From Pseudomonas serbica (GTDB taxonomy: Bacteria > Pseudomonadota > Gammaproteobacteria > Pseudomonadales > Pseudomonadaceae), in assembly GCF_028823535.1 (NCBI RefSeq), contig NZ_JAQIYM010000011.1:1-64000 (forward strand): DNA of 64,000 bases, written 5' to 3'. The number at the start of each line of letters is the position of its first letter. Positions within the stretch are counted from its first letter, which is position 1. A model generated the notes under the pieces. It searched no databases, was not told the origin of the DNA, and saw only the letters and a program-made list of their open reading frames with translations. The position numbers and the translations under genes are program-made. This document shows, one piece after another, positions 17,450 through 24,789 of the stretch.

Positions 17450-17485
17450 ATGGCACGCGGTCCGTTGGTACCAATATCGGCGTGA
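17450..17485 (+). CDS. Candidate 11-residue peptide ORF
   Basis: The codons MARGPLVPISA and a stop follow a good ribosome binding site (TTAGGAG at 17437-17443). It lies in the 341-base gap between tatD and the TetR gene and is too short for ordinary gene finders. The spacing and site are the only evidence; a leader peptide or a chance match are both possible. The rest of this gap (17486-17724) shows a small GGGG/CCCC hairpin near 17495 and a possible -10 (CATAAT) near 17683 for the TetR gene, and nothing else. Confidence 0.3.
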   Translation: MARGPLVPISA

Positions 17486-17724
17486 CACTTGGGGGAGATG
17501 CCCCGCCGACAGTTCAAGTATTGATCAGTATTTCGCACCGTCCAGTTTGTAGGCCGCGGTTTTTAAACAAATTTGGAATACGCACGCTTCAGAAGAGTTC
17601 TCATCAAAGGTCGATCTTGCGCGAAATCATCAAGAAACACAGATATGGTCGGATGATCCGTGCATTTTGGCGTAATTTAGGCATAATACGCGGCTTCGAA
17701 TTTTGACCCCTACAGACCTTTCCT

Positions 17725-18363
17725 ATGCATAAAGAACCTCGTAAGGTCCGTGAGTTTCGTCGCCGCGAGCAAGAAATTCTCGATACCGCGCTCAAGCTGT
17801 TCCTCGACCAGGGTGAAGACAGTGTCACCGTCGAGATGATCGCTGATGCTGTCGGTATCGGCAAAGGCACGATCTACAAGCACTTCAAGTCCAAGGCCGA
17901 GATCTATCTGCGCCTGATGCTCGACTATGAGCGCGATTTGAACGAGCTGTTGCATTCAGCCGATGTCGACAAGGACAAGGAAGCCCTGTCCCGCGCCTAT
18001 TTCGAGTTCCGCATGCGCGACCCACAGCGTTACCGGTTGTTTGACCGCCTGGAAGAAAAGGTCGTCAAGGGCAACCAGGTGCCGGAGATGGTCGAGGAGC
18101 TGCACAAGATCCGCGCTTCGAACTTCGAACGCCTGACCTTGCTCATCAAGGGCCGGATCAGCGAAGGCAAGCTTGAAGACGTGCCGCCTTACTTCCATTA
18201 CTGCGCATCCTGGGCGCTGGTGCATGGTGCCGTGGCGCTGTACCACTCGCCGTTCTGGAGCAATGTGCTGGAAGACCAGGAAGGCTTCTTCCAGTTCCTG
18301 ATGGACATCGGCGTGCGCATGGGCAACAAGCGCAAACGCGACAGCGACACCCCGAGCAGCTGA
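17725..18363 (+). CDS. TetR-family transcriptional regulator
   Basis: DNA-binding repressor with unknown ligand. The 212-residue protein has an N-terminal helix-turn-helix (about 20-60, TVEMIADAVGIGKGTIYKHFKSKAEIY) and a mostly helical ligand domain. In P. aeruginosa a TetR gene (PA2957) lies after tatD at this locus, so this is probably the orthologue. Its targets cannot be read from the sequence; moaA is next but separated by 136 bases. Confidence 0.85.
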   Translation: MHKEPRKVREFRRREQEILDTALKLFLDQGEDSVTVEMIADAVGIGKGTIYKHFKSKAEIYLRLMLDYERDLNELLHSADVDKDKEALSRAYFEFRMRDPQRYRLFDRLEEKVVKGNQVPEMVEELHKIRASNFERLTLLIKGRISEGKLEDVPPYFHYCASWALVHGAVALYHSPFWSNVLEDQEGFFQFLMDIGVRMGNKRKRDSDTPSS

Positions 18364-18499
18364 GCCATTCAGCTGCCTTATTGCCCATGATTTCGCTACA
18401 TGGAGCAGTACCGCAGGAATATACTCAGGCATAGGGCTTGCTAAAACTTGATTTGTGAGTCAAGTTTTACCAGCCCGTATATTCTTCGCCGGAGTCATC

Positions 18500-19468
18500 A
18501 TGATCGTTGACCGTCAAGGCAGGCGTTTTCGCAATTTGCGAGTCAGCCTGACCTCAGCCTGCAATTACGCTTGTACCTACTGCGTGCCCAACGGCAAGCG
18601 GCTGGTGGCTGCGCAGGATGAATTGTCGGCCGAAGCCATGGCGCGCGGGGTGGCCTACCTCATCGAGGCGGCGGGCATCGAGCGCTTGCGCATCACGGGT
18701 GGCGAACCGCTGGTCAGTCCGAAACTCGAAGCCTTCATGGCCGCCGTCGGCCAGATGGGGCTGCAGGACATCAGCCTGACCACCAACGGGCAGCTGTTGG
18801 CGAAGAAGCTGCCGATCCTGGTCGACGCCGGCATTCGGCGCATCAACGTTTCCCTCGATACCCTGGACGCTTCTGCGTTTCGCGGCATTGCCCGTGGCGG
18901 CGACCTGGCGACAGTGCTCAGTGGCATGGACCAGGCCCGCGCCGCAGGCATGAAGGTCAAGGTCAACATGGTGCCGCTGCGCGGCCAGAACCTCGACCAG
19001 GTGATGCCACTGCTCGACTACTGCCTGGAGCGCGGCTATGAGCTGCGCTTCATTGAATTGATGCGCATGGGCCATCTGGCGAGCGACGCCAATGCGTTCC
19101 TGCAGCAGTTCGTCAGCCTGCAACAGCTGCTGAGCCTGATCGGCGAACGCTATGAGTATCTGCAGGCCGATGCGCCCGTCGATGCCACCGCCGTGCGCTA
19201 CGAGATTCCGGGGCAGGGCCACTTCGGCGTGATCGCCAACGAAAGCGTTCCGTTCTGCCGCACCTGCTCGCGGTTGCGCCTGTCGTCCACTGGCTGGCTG
19301 CATGGCTGCCTGTCGTCGAGCAATCGCCACTATGTCGGCGATCTTCTGGACAAGCCGCGCCATCAAGCATTGCCGGCCTTGCAGCGGTTGCTGGTCAAGG
19401 CGTTGGGCGATAAGCAGGAAGTGGCGTTTTCCGGTGGTGCCACGGTCATGAAGATTATTGGCGGCTGA
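18500..19468 (+). CDS. moaA: MoaA-type radical SAM protein (GTP 3',8-cyclase)
   Basis: First step of molybdopterin synthesis, rearranging GTP to 3',8-cyclo-GTP. The 322-residue protein has the radical-SAM cluster Cys21/25/28 in CNYACTYC, the GGEPLVSP motif, the C-terminal cluster cysteines in FCRTCSRLRL...GCL, and ends in the Gly-Gly needed for catalysis. The start at 18500 follows GGAG; an upstream TTG-initiated extension to 18455 is unlikely. No other moa genes are nearby, so it may be one of several moaA copies in the genome. Confidence 0.85.
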   Translation: MIVDRQGRRFRNLRVSLTSACNYACTYCVPNGKRLVAAQDELSAEAMARGVAYLIEAAGIERLRITGGEPLVSPKLEAFMAAVGQMGLQDISLTTNGQLLAKKLPILVDAGIRRINVSLDTLDASAFRGIARGGDLATVLSGMDQARAAGMKVKVNMVPLRGQNLDQVMPLLDYCLERGYELRFIELMRMGHLASDANAFLQQFVSLQQLLSLIGERYEYLQADAPVDATAVRYEIPGQGHFGVIANESVPFCRTCSRLRLSSTGWLHGCLSSSNRHYVGDLLDKPRHQALPALQRLLVKALGDKQEVAFSGGATVMKIIGG

Positions 19469-19534
19469 GCTGGCGCAAAAGCTGCATCCCACGGCCATTC
19501 GCCGGTTTTCCGTCACCGGCCTCTGGAGGATAGG

Positions 19535-20143
19535 ATGCGTAGCCTGGTTTTGCTGCTGGCCATTTTGGCGCTCGGTGGCTGCATGAATGTCAGCGACATG
19601 GCCGAAGGGACTCGCTACCACATGAGCGACGCCGGCCTGCTGGACCACAGCGACAGTCGCCGGGTAAACAACCTGCGCATTCAGCCGGACTCCTTCGTCT
19701 ACATTGCCCAGGGCGCCTTCATGCCGCCTGGCAGTGCCGTCTACCCGCGTCCCAACGTAATCGCCGAAGTCGCCTTCGATGGTTTCGTCGAATACTTCCC
19801 GATGGTCCGCCGCGCCCGCACACCGCAAGGTCTTGACCAGGCCATGGGCGAAGCCCGTGCCGTGGGGGCCCATTACCTGCTCTATACCCGTTTCGCCAAG
19901 TCCGACGACCGCATCGGCAACTCGGATGAGTGGCTGGATCAGGAAGCCTTGGATCGCCTTGGTATCGACACCGGCGTGATTCAGATCATGTTGATCGAGA
20001 CCAGCACCCAGTATTTGATTGATACTGCACGTATCAACAGTCGTGGTGGTCTCCTGACCTTCCACGACGAAAAACCCGAAGACCTGATGGGCCCGCCGCT
20101 GCAACAGTACGCGCGCAGCCTGCTGGGGCTCAGCGACCAGTAA
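19535..20143 (+). CDS. Lipoprotein of unknown function (DUF4823-like)
   Basis: Envelope lipoprotein found in Pseudomonas. The 202-residue protein has a signal peptide with the lipobox LGGC (Cys16), followed by Met-Asn, so it should be carried to the outer membrane. The body contains LRIQPDSFVYIAQGAFMPPG and a segment predicted to form an alternating alpha/beta fold (EARAVGAHYLLYTRF). It is 16 bases from the next gene, suggesting an operon. Family assignment is from memory of similar proteins and not certain. Confidence 0.75.
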   Translation: MRSLVLLLAILALGGCMNVSDMAEGTRYHMSDAGLLDHSDSRRVNNLRIQPDSFVYIAQGAFMPPGSAVYPRPNVIAEVAFDGFVEYFPMVRRARTPQGLDQAMGEARAVGAHYLLYTRFAKSDDRIGNSDEWLDQEALDRLGIDTGVIQIMLIETSTQYLIDTARINSRGGLLTFHDEKPEDLMGPPLQQYARSLLGLSDQ

Positions 20144-20159
20144 TATCAAGGAGAACGCC

Positions 20160-20720
20160 ATGAGTGGCCCGCAAAAAGCCAACGACCTGCTGGGGCAAAT
20201 CCCCAAGACCCAAGGCTTGCCCCCGGTCCACCTGTGGAATCCCGACTTCTGCGGCGACATCGACATGCGCATCGCCCGCGACGGCACCTGGTACTACCTG
20301 GGTACGCCGATCGGACGCAAGCCGATGGTCAAGCTGTTCTCCACCATCATTCGCCGCGACGGCGATGATTACTTCCTGATCACTCCCGTCGAGAAGGTCG
20401 GCATCAAGGTCGATGACGCGCCCTTTGTGGCGATTGCCGTGGAAGCGGAGGGCGAGGGTGAGGCGCAGGTTCTGCGCTTTACCACCAACGTCGATGAGAT
20501 TGCAGAAGCCGGCACCGAGCATCCGATTCGCGTGGTCATCGATCCTGATACACAAGAACCGTCCCCCTACGTGCATGTGCGCACCAACCTCGAAGCGCTG
20601 ATCCATCGCAATGTGTTTTATCAGCTGGTTGAGCTGGCGGTGAGTCGTGAGATCGAAGGTCAACGCTGGTTGGGAGTGTGGAGTGGCGGTGAGTTTTTCC
20701 GCATTGGTCTTGAACCCTGA
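20160..20720 (+). CDS. DUF1285 family protein
   Basis: Conserved protein of unknown role. The 186-residue product has the family features GDIDMRIARDGTWYYLGTPI, GRKPMVKLFSTIIRRDGDDY and VEKVGIKVDDAPFVA. No signal peptide, so cytoplasmic. In P. aeruginosa a similar gene sits close to etf-QO; here 22 kb of catabolic genes lie between them. Confidence 0.85.
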   Translation: MSGPQKANDLLGQIPKTQGLPPVHLWNPDFCGDIDMRIARDGTWYYLGTPIGRKPMVKLFSTIIRRDGDDYFLITPVEKVGIKVDDAPFVAIAVEAEGEGEAQVLRFTTNVDEIAEAGTEHPIRVVIDPDTQEPSPYVHVRTNLEALIHRNVFYQLVELAVSREIEGQRWLGVWSGGEFFRIGLEP

Positions 20721-20730
20721 CACATCCCCC

Positions 20731-20802
20731 TGTGGGAGCGAGCCTGCTCGCGAAGGCGCCGGTTCAGTCGACCTTTTTATTGGGAGCAGGCTCGCTCCCA
20801 CC
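20731..20802. repeat. REP palindrome pair, GCGAGCCTGCTCGC type
   Basis: Two inverted copies of the Pseudomonas REP core GGGAGCGAGCCTGCTCGCGA and its partial complement, facing each other around a short centre. This type also occurs at 27344-27431, 29235-29331 and 42519-42607. Confidence 0.9.
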
Positions 20803-20840
20803 GGTATTTTCATACGCTCATAAAAATCAATTTGACACCC

Positions 20841-20855
20841 AATCATATGATGATT
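20841..20855. promoter_or_regulatory. Candidate GntR (FadR-type) operator
   Basis: AATCATATGATGATT is palindromic (AATCAT-N3-ATGATT) and lies just downstream of a TTGACA -35 box (20832-20837), a geometry for repression. The core ATCATATGAT recurs with one change (ATCATACGAT) at 23665-23674 upstream of araF. Confidence 0.6.
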
Positions 20856-20892
20856 AGCGTGGGCATCCATCGCGAAAGGCTTTGAGGTGTCC

Positions 20893-21609
20893 ATGTCCAG
20901 CAGTTTTCATGCATCGACGGTCGATTGGCTGGGCTGCTGGATCGCTGCCGGGCAGGTCAGGCCGGGTGACTCGCTGAGAGTCGAAGCCGACCTTGGCGAA
21001 CAACTGGGTGTCAGCCGCACGGTCATTCGCGAAGCCATCAAGACCCTGGTCGCCAAGGGCATGCTCGAAGTCGGGCCGAAAGTCGGCACGCGGGTGTTGC
21101 CGGTACGGCGCTGGAACCTCTTCGATCCGCAAGTCGTCGGCTGGCTGTCCCGCAGCGGGTTGCCGGAGAACTTCGTCGATGACTTGCTCGACCTGCGTCG
21201 CACCATCGAGCCGATGGCCGTGCGCTGGGCCTGCGAACGCGCAACCGCCGGACAACTCGACGCCATCCTGTTGGCCTATAACGCGCTGGAGCGGGCGGTG
21301 GACAGCGGCGTCGATTACAACCGAGCCGACCAGCTCTTCCACGAATGCATTCTCGCGGCCAGCCACAATCAATTCATCGAGCAAATGGTCCCGGCCCTGG
21401 GGGCGCTGCTGGCGGTGTGTTTCGAAGTGTCCGCCGCCGACCCGGACGAACTGCGCCGCACCTTGCCGATTCACAAGGACATGGCCGATGCCATCGCCGC
21501 CCGGGATACCGCGCGGGGTGTCTGGGCCTGCATGACTCTGATCGACAACGCGGACCTGGCGATCAAGCGCTACTACCCGCAAGTGATGGCCGATAAAAGG
21601 GCCAGCTGA
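20893..21609 (+). CDS. FadR-subfamily GntR regulator of the sugar cluster
   Basis: Probable repressor of the adjacent sugar genes. The 238-residue protein has an N-terminal winged helix (about 25-75, LGEQLGVSRTVIREAIKTLVAKGMLE) and a C-terminal FCD ligand domain whose metal-binding Asp/His residues fit in DLRRTIEP, FHECILAAS and IHKDM. It resembles DgoR-type regulators that respond to sugar acids. A GTG at 20887 is also in frame; the ATG at 20893 is preferred. It precedes the lactonase by 44 bases. Confidence 0.85.
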   Translation: MSSSFHASTVDWLGCWIAAGQVRPGDSLRVEADLGEQLGVSRTVIREAIKTLVAKGMLEVGPKVGTRVLPVRRWNLFDPQVVGWLSRSGLPENFVDDLLDLRRTIEPMAVRWACERATAGQLDAILLAYNALERAVDSGVDYNRADQLFHECILAASHNQFIEQMVPALGALLAVCFEVSAADPDELRRTLPIHKDMADAIAARDTARGVWACMTLIDNADLAIKRYYPQVMADKRAS

Positions 21610-21653
21610 CATCGAAGAACCCGCATAAAAACAATAACAATGCAGGAGGTTTC

Positions 21654-22529
21654 ATGGAGTGGACTGCCGTTACCGAACACCGGGCCCAGCTCGGCGAAGG
21701 TCCGTTCTGGGATGCGCCGACCCAGGCGCTGTATTGGGTGGACATCTCTGGCAAGCAGGTGCTGCGGTTGATCGGTGCCAACGTGCAGATCTGGCAGATG
21801 CCGGAGCATGTGTCCGCCTTCATTCCCTGCGAAAGCGGCGATGCGCTGGTGACCTTGAGCAGCGGCGTCTATCGGCTGGACCTGGACTCCCCGGGGTTGA
21901 AGCCTCGACTGAGGTTGTTCTGCGTCGCCGACCCGCAACCCGGCAACCGCGCCAACGAGGCCCGCTGCGATGCCTTGGGCAGGCTGTGGCTTGGCACCAT
22001 GCAAAACAACATTGGCGAGCAGGGCGAAGACCTGCCTGTCGAACGCTGTTCCGGTGGCCTGTTCCGTGTTGACCGCGATGCGCGAGTGACGCCGCTGCTG
22101 CGTGGCCTGGGCATTCCCAACACGCTGCTGTGGAGTGATGACGCCACCACCGTATATTTCGGCGACAGCCTCAAAGGCACGTTGTACCGGCACTTCATTC
22201 GTACCGACGGCCACCTCGAACCGGCGCAGGCTTGGTTCGGCCCCCATACACGCGGCGGCCCGGACGGCTCGGCGATGGATGCCGAAGGTTTTATCTGGAA
22301 TGCCCGATGGGACGGCAGTTGTCTGCTCAGGCTGACACCGGATGGCCAGGTCGATCGGGTCATCGAGCTGCCCGTCAGCCGTCCGACCAGTTGCGTGTTT
22401 GGCGACGCCGACCTGAAGACCCTGTACATCACCAGCGCCGCGAGTCCGCTTGGGCACCCGCTGGATGGGGCGGTGCTGGCGATCCGTGTCGATGTTGCAG
22501 GAAAGGTCTGTAGCCGATTTGCAGGATAA
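21654..22529 (+). CDS. SMP-30/gluconolactonase-family sugar lactonase
   Basis: Hydrolyses an aldonolactone, here probably D-galactono-lactone or L-arabinono-lactone, to the open acid. The 291-residue six-bladed propeller has the metal-binding Glu in AQLGEGPFWD (about 16), the Asn/Asp ligands in PNTLLWSDDATTVYFGD and GPDGSAMDAEGFIWNARW. GGAGG precedes the ATG. It follows the GntR gene and precedes the SDR dehydrogenase, the usual partner that makes its lactone. Confidence 0.88.
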   Translation: MEWTAVTEHRAQLGEGPFWDAPTQALYWVDISGKQVLRLIGANVQIWQMPEHVSAFIPCESGDALVTLSSGVYRLDLDSPGLKPRLRLFCVADPQPGNRANEARCDALGRLWLGTMQNNIGEQGEDLPVERCSGGLFRVDRDARVTPLLRGLGIPNTLLWSDDATTVYFGDSLKGTLYRHFIRTDGHLEPAQAWFGPHTRGGPDGSAMDAEGFIWNARWDGSCLLRLTPDGQVDRVIELPVSRPTSCVFGDADLKTLYITSAASPLGHPLDGAVLAIRVDVAGKVCSRFAG

Positions 22530-22530
22530 A

Positions 22531-22589
22531 TCCCTAAATATGGGATGCAAATATATATATTGAGATTATCAGCGGGCCGGGTTTATAGT
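22531..22589 (+). promoter_or_regulatory. Promoter with upstream TCCC-N7-GGGA operator (copy 1)
   Basis: Inverted repeat TCCCTAAATATGGGA (22531-22545), then -35 TTGAGA (22560-22565), 18-base spacer and -10 TATAGT (22584-22589). Every element and spacing is repeated at 35108-35166 upstream of dgoK. The inverted repeat sits upstream of the -35, a position typical of activators. Confidence 0.8.
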
Positions 22590-22642
22590 CGGCTCCGTCA
22601 GTTACACGCACTCACACTTAAAAAAACAAAACAGGTGAAGTG

Positions 22643-22810
22643 ATGCAGCGATATTCCCCCGTACTCCCTTGTGGGGTCTGCGTTTCAGGGCACCTTGGTG
22701 CTGAAGCGTTTTCGCGCCTGCCTGTTTCTTCCTCAACGCCTTTTGACCGGACATCTACCGATGCCCGGTTTTCGTCGTGCTTTCGAACAGGAGTCCTGAT
22801 CCATGGCTGA
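22643..22810 (+). CDS. Leader ORF of 55 codons before the SDR gene
   Basis: Begins at an ATG with the same Shine-Dalgarno context and first codons (ACAGGTGAAG, then ATGCAG) as dgoK. It runs 55 codons (MQRYSPVLPCGVCVSG...) and ends 8 bases inside the SDR gene in another frame. The sequence after Met-Gln does not resemble DgoK or a known protein. It may be a leader peptide, or a remnant carried over when the promoter cassette was duplicated. Confidence 0.35.
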   Translation: MQRYSPVLPCGVCVSGHLGAEAFSRLPVSSSTPFDRTSTDARFSSCFRTGVLIHG

Positions 22811-23621
22811 ACCTCTTTCGCTGCCCCCGGTGCCCGAACCGCCCAAGGGCGAACGTCTGAAAAACAAGGTCGTGCTGTTGACCGGCGCCGCCCAAGGCAT
22901 CGGCGAGGCGATCGTCGCGACTTTCGCGTCCCAGCAAGCCAAGCTGGTCATCAGCGATATCCAGGGCGAAAAAGTCGAAAACGTCGCAGCGCAGTGGCGG
23001 GGCAAAGGGGCCGACGTGGTGGCGATCAAGGCTGACGTTTCGCAGCAGCAAGACCTGCAGGCGATGGCCAGGCTGGCGGTTGAGTTGCACGGGCGGATCG
23101 ACGTGCTGGTCAATTGCGCCGGGGTCAACGTGTTCCGCGATCCTCTGGAAATGACCGAGGAAGACTGGCGTCGCTGCTTCGCCATCGACCTGGACGGCGC
23201 CTGGTACGGTTGCAAGGCCGTGTTGCCGCAGATGATCGAGCAGGGCATCGGCAGCATCATCAACATTGCCTCGACCCATTCCACCCACATCATTCCGGGC
23301 TGCTTCCCTTATCCGGTGGCCAAGCACGGCTTGCTCGGCCTGACCCGCGCCCTGGGCATCGAATACGCCCCCAAGGGCATTCGCGTCAACGCCATCGCGC
23401 CGGGCTACATCGAAACCCAATTGAACGTCGACTACTGGAACGGTTTCGCCGACCCCCACGCCGAACGTCAGCGCGCCTTTGACCTGCATCCGCCACGTCG
23501 CATCGGCCAGCCGATCGAAGTGGCCATGACGGCGGTGTTCCTGGCCAGTGATGAGGCGCCGTTCATCAACGCATCGTGCATCACCATCGATGGCGGACGC
23601 TCCGTGATGTACCACGACTAA
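22803..23621 (+). CDS. SDR-family sugar 1-dehydrogenase (probable D-galactose/L-arabinose dehydrogenase)
   Basis: NAD(P)-dependent oxidation of an aldose to its lactone, the first step of the oxidative pathway. The 272-residue protein has TGAAQGIGEA (cofactor loop), LVNCAGVNVF and the catalytic Ser/Tyr/Lys in NIASTHSTHIIPGCFPYPVAKHG, and ends with ITIDGGRSVMYHD as classical SDRs do. AGGAGTCC precedes the ATG. Substrate is inferred from the lactonase before it, the AraF-type importer after it and the dgo genes with the same promoter. Confidence 0.85.
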   Translation: MAEPLSLPPVPEPPKGERLKNKVVLLTGAAQGIGEAIVATFASQQAKLVISDIQGEKVENVAAQWRGKGADVVAIKADVSQQQDLQAMARLAVELHGRIDVLVNCAGVNVFRDPLEMTEEDWRRCFAIDLDGAWYGCKAVLPQMIEQGIGSIINIASTHSTHIIPGCFPYPVAKHGLLGLTRALGIEYAPKGIRVNAIAPGYIETQLNVDYWNGFADPHAERQRAFDLHPPRRIGQPIEVAMTAVFLASDEAPFINASCITIDGGRSVMYHD

Positions 23622-23664
23622 GCTGTCCGGGTTTGAGGCGGCAAGCCACGTCTGGAATCCAATC

Positions 23665-23678
23665 ATCATACGATATGA
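23665..23678. promoter_or_regulatory. Candidate GntR operator upstream of araF
   Basis: ATCATACGATATGA contains TCATA-CGA-TATGA (5-bp arms) and shares the decamer ATCATAYGAT with the site at 20841-20855 next to the regulator gene. It lies 43 bases before the araF start. Confidence 0.55.
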
Positions 23679-23720
23679 CTATTGGCAATACGCTCAACAA
23701 AAACAACAAGGAGTCAGCTT

Positions 23721-24725
23721 ATGAATCGTCGTCATGCCATCCGTACCCTGTGCTGTGCCGCCCTGGCGGTCAGCGCTGTCAGCTTGAGCAGCACGCTGCT
23801 GGCGGCCGAGGAAGTGAAAATCGGTTTTTTGGTCAAGCAAGCGGAAGAACCCTGGTTCCAGACTGAATGGGCCTTCGCCGAAAAGGCCGGCAAGGATAAG
23901 GGCTTCACCCTGATCAAGATTGCCGTGCCTGATGGTGAGAAAACCCTGTCGGCCATCGACAGTCTGGCGGCCAACGGCGCCAAGGGTTTCGTGATTTGCC
24001 CGCCGGACGTGTCCCTGGGCCCGGCGATCATGGCCAAGGCCAAGCTCAACGGTTTGAAAGTGATCGCCGTGGATGACCGTTTCGTCGATGCCAGCGGCAA
24101 GTTCATGGAAGACGTGCCGTACCTGGGCATGGCCGCGTTCGAAGTCGGCCAGAAGCAGGGCAGCGCCATGGCCAGCGAAGCGAAAAAACGCGGTTGGGAC
24201 TGGAAAGACACCTATGCCGTGATCAACACCTACAACGAACTCGACACGGGCAAAAAGCGCACCGACGGCTCGGTCAAGGCCTTGCAGGATGCCGGCATGC
24301 CCAAGGACCACATCCTCTTCTCGGCGCTGAAGACCCTCGACGTACCGGGCAGCATGGACGCCACCAACTCGGCGCTGGTGAAGCTGCCGAGCGCGGCGAA
24401 GAACCTGATCATCGGTGGCATGAACGACAACACCGTGCTCGGCGGCGTGCGCGCTACCGAAGCCGCCGGTTTTGCTGCGGCGAACGTGATCGGCATCGGC
24501 ATCAACGGCACCGACGCCATTGGCGAGCTGAAGAAACCCGACAGCGGCTTCTACGGTTCGATGCTGCCCAGCCCGCATATCGAGGGCTACAACACCGCCA
24601 GCATGATGTACGAGTGGGTCACCAGCGGCAAAGAACCGCCGAAGTACACCGCCATGGACGACGTGACGCTGATCACGCGCGACAACTTCAAGCAGGAACT
24701 GGAAAAGATCGGCCTGTGGAACTGA
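23721..24725 (+). CDS. araF: Periplasmic sugar-binding protein AraF (L-arabinose/D-galactose type)
   Basis: Captures an aldose in the periplasm for the AraGH importer. The 334-residue precursor has a signal peptide (about 1-28) and a mature part very close to E. coli AraF: KIGFLVKQAEEPWFQTEW, IKIAVPDGEKTLSAIDSLAA, NDNTVLGGVRATEAAGF and GFYGSMLPSPHIEGY. E. coli AraF also binds D-galactose and D-fucose, so the substrate may be galactose here. AAGGAG lies 9 bases before the ATG. Confidence 0.93.
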   Translation: MNRRHAIRTLCCAALAVSAVSLSSTLLAAEEVKIGFLVKQAEEPWFQTEWAFAEKAGKDKGFTLIKIAVPDGEKTLSAIDSLAANGAKGFVICPPDVSLGPAIMAKAKLNGLKVIAVDDRFVDASGKFMEDVPYLGMAAFEVGQKQGSAMASEAKKRGWDWKDTYAVINTYNELDTGKKRTDGSVKALQDAGMPKDHILFSALKTLDVPGSMDATNSALVKLPSAAKNLIIGGMNDNTVLGGVRATEAAGFAAANVIGIGINGTDAIGELKKPDSGFYGSMLPSPHIEGYNTASMMYEWVTSGKEPPKYTAMDDVTLITRDNFKQELEKIGLWN

Positions 24726-24789
24726 GGGCCGGTTGATTTCATTGGCGGCCCCGGCAACGGGGCTGCCTGATCTGTGTGATGAGGTGGTT

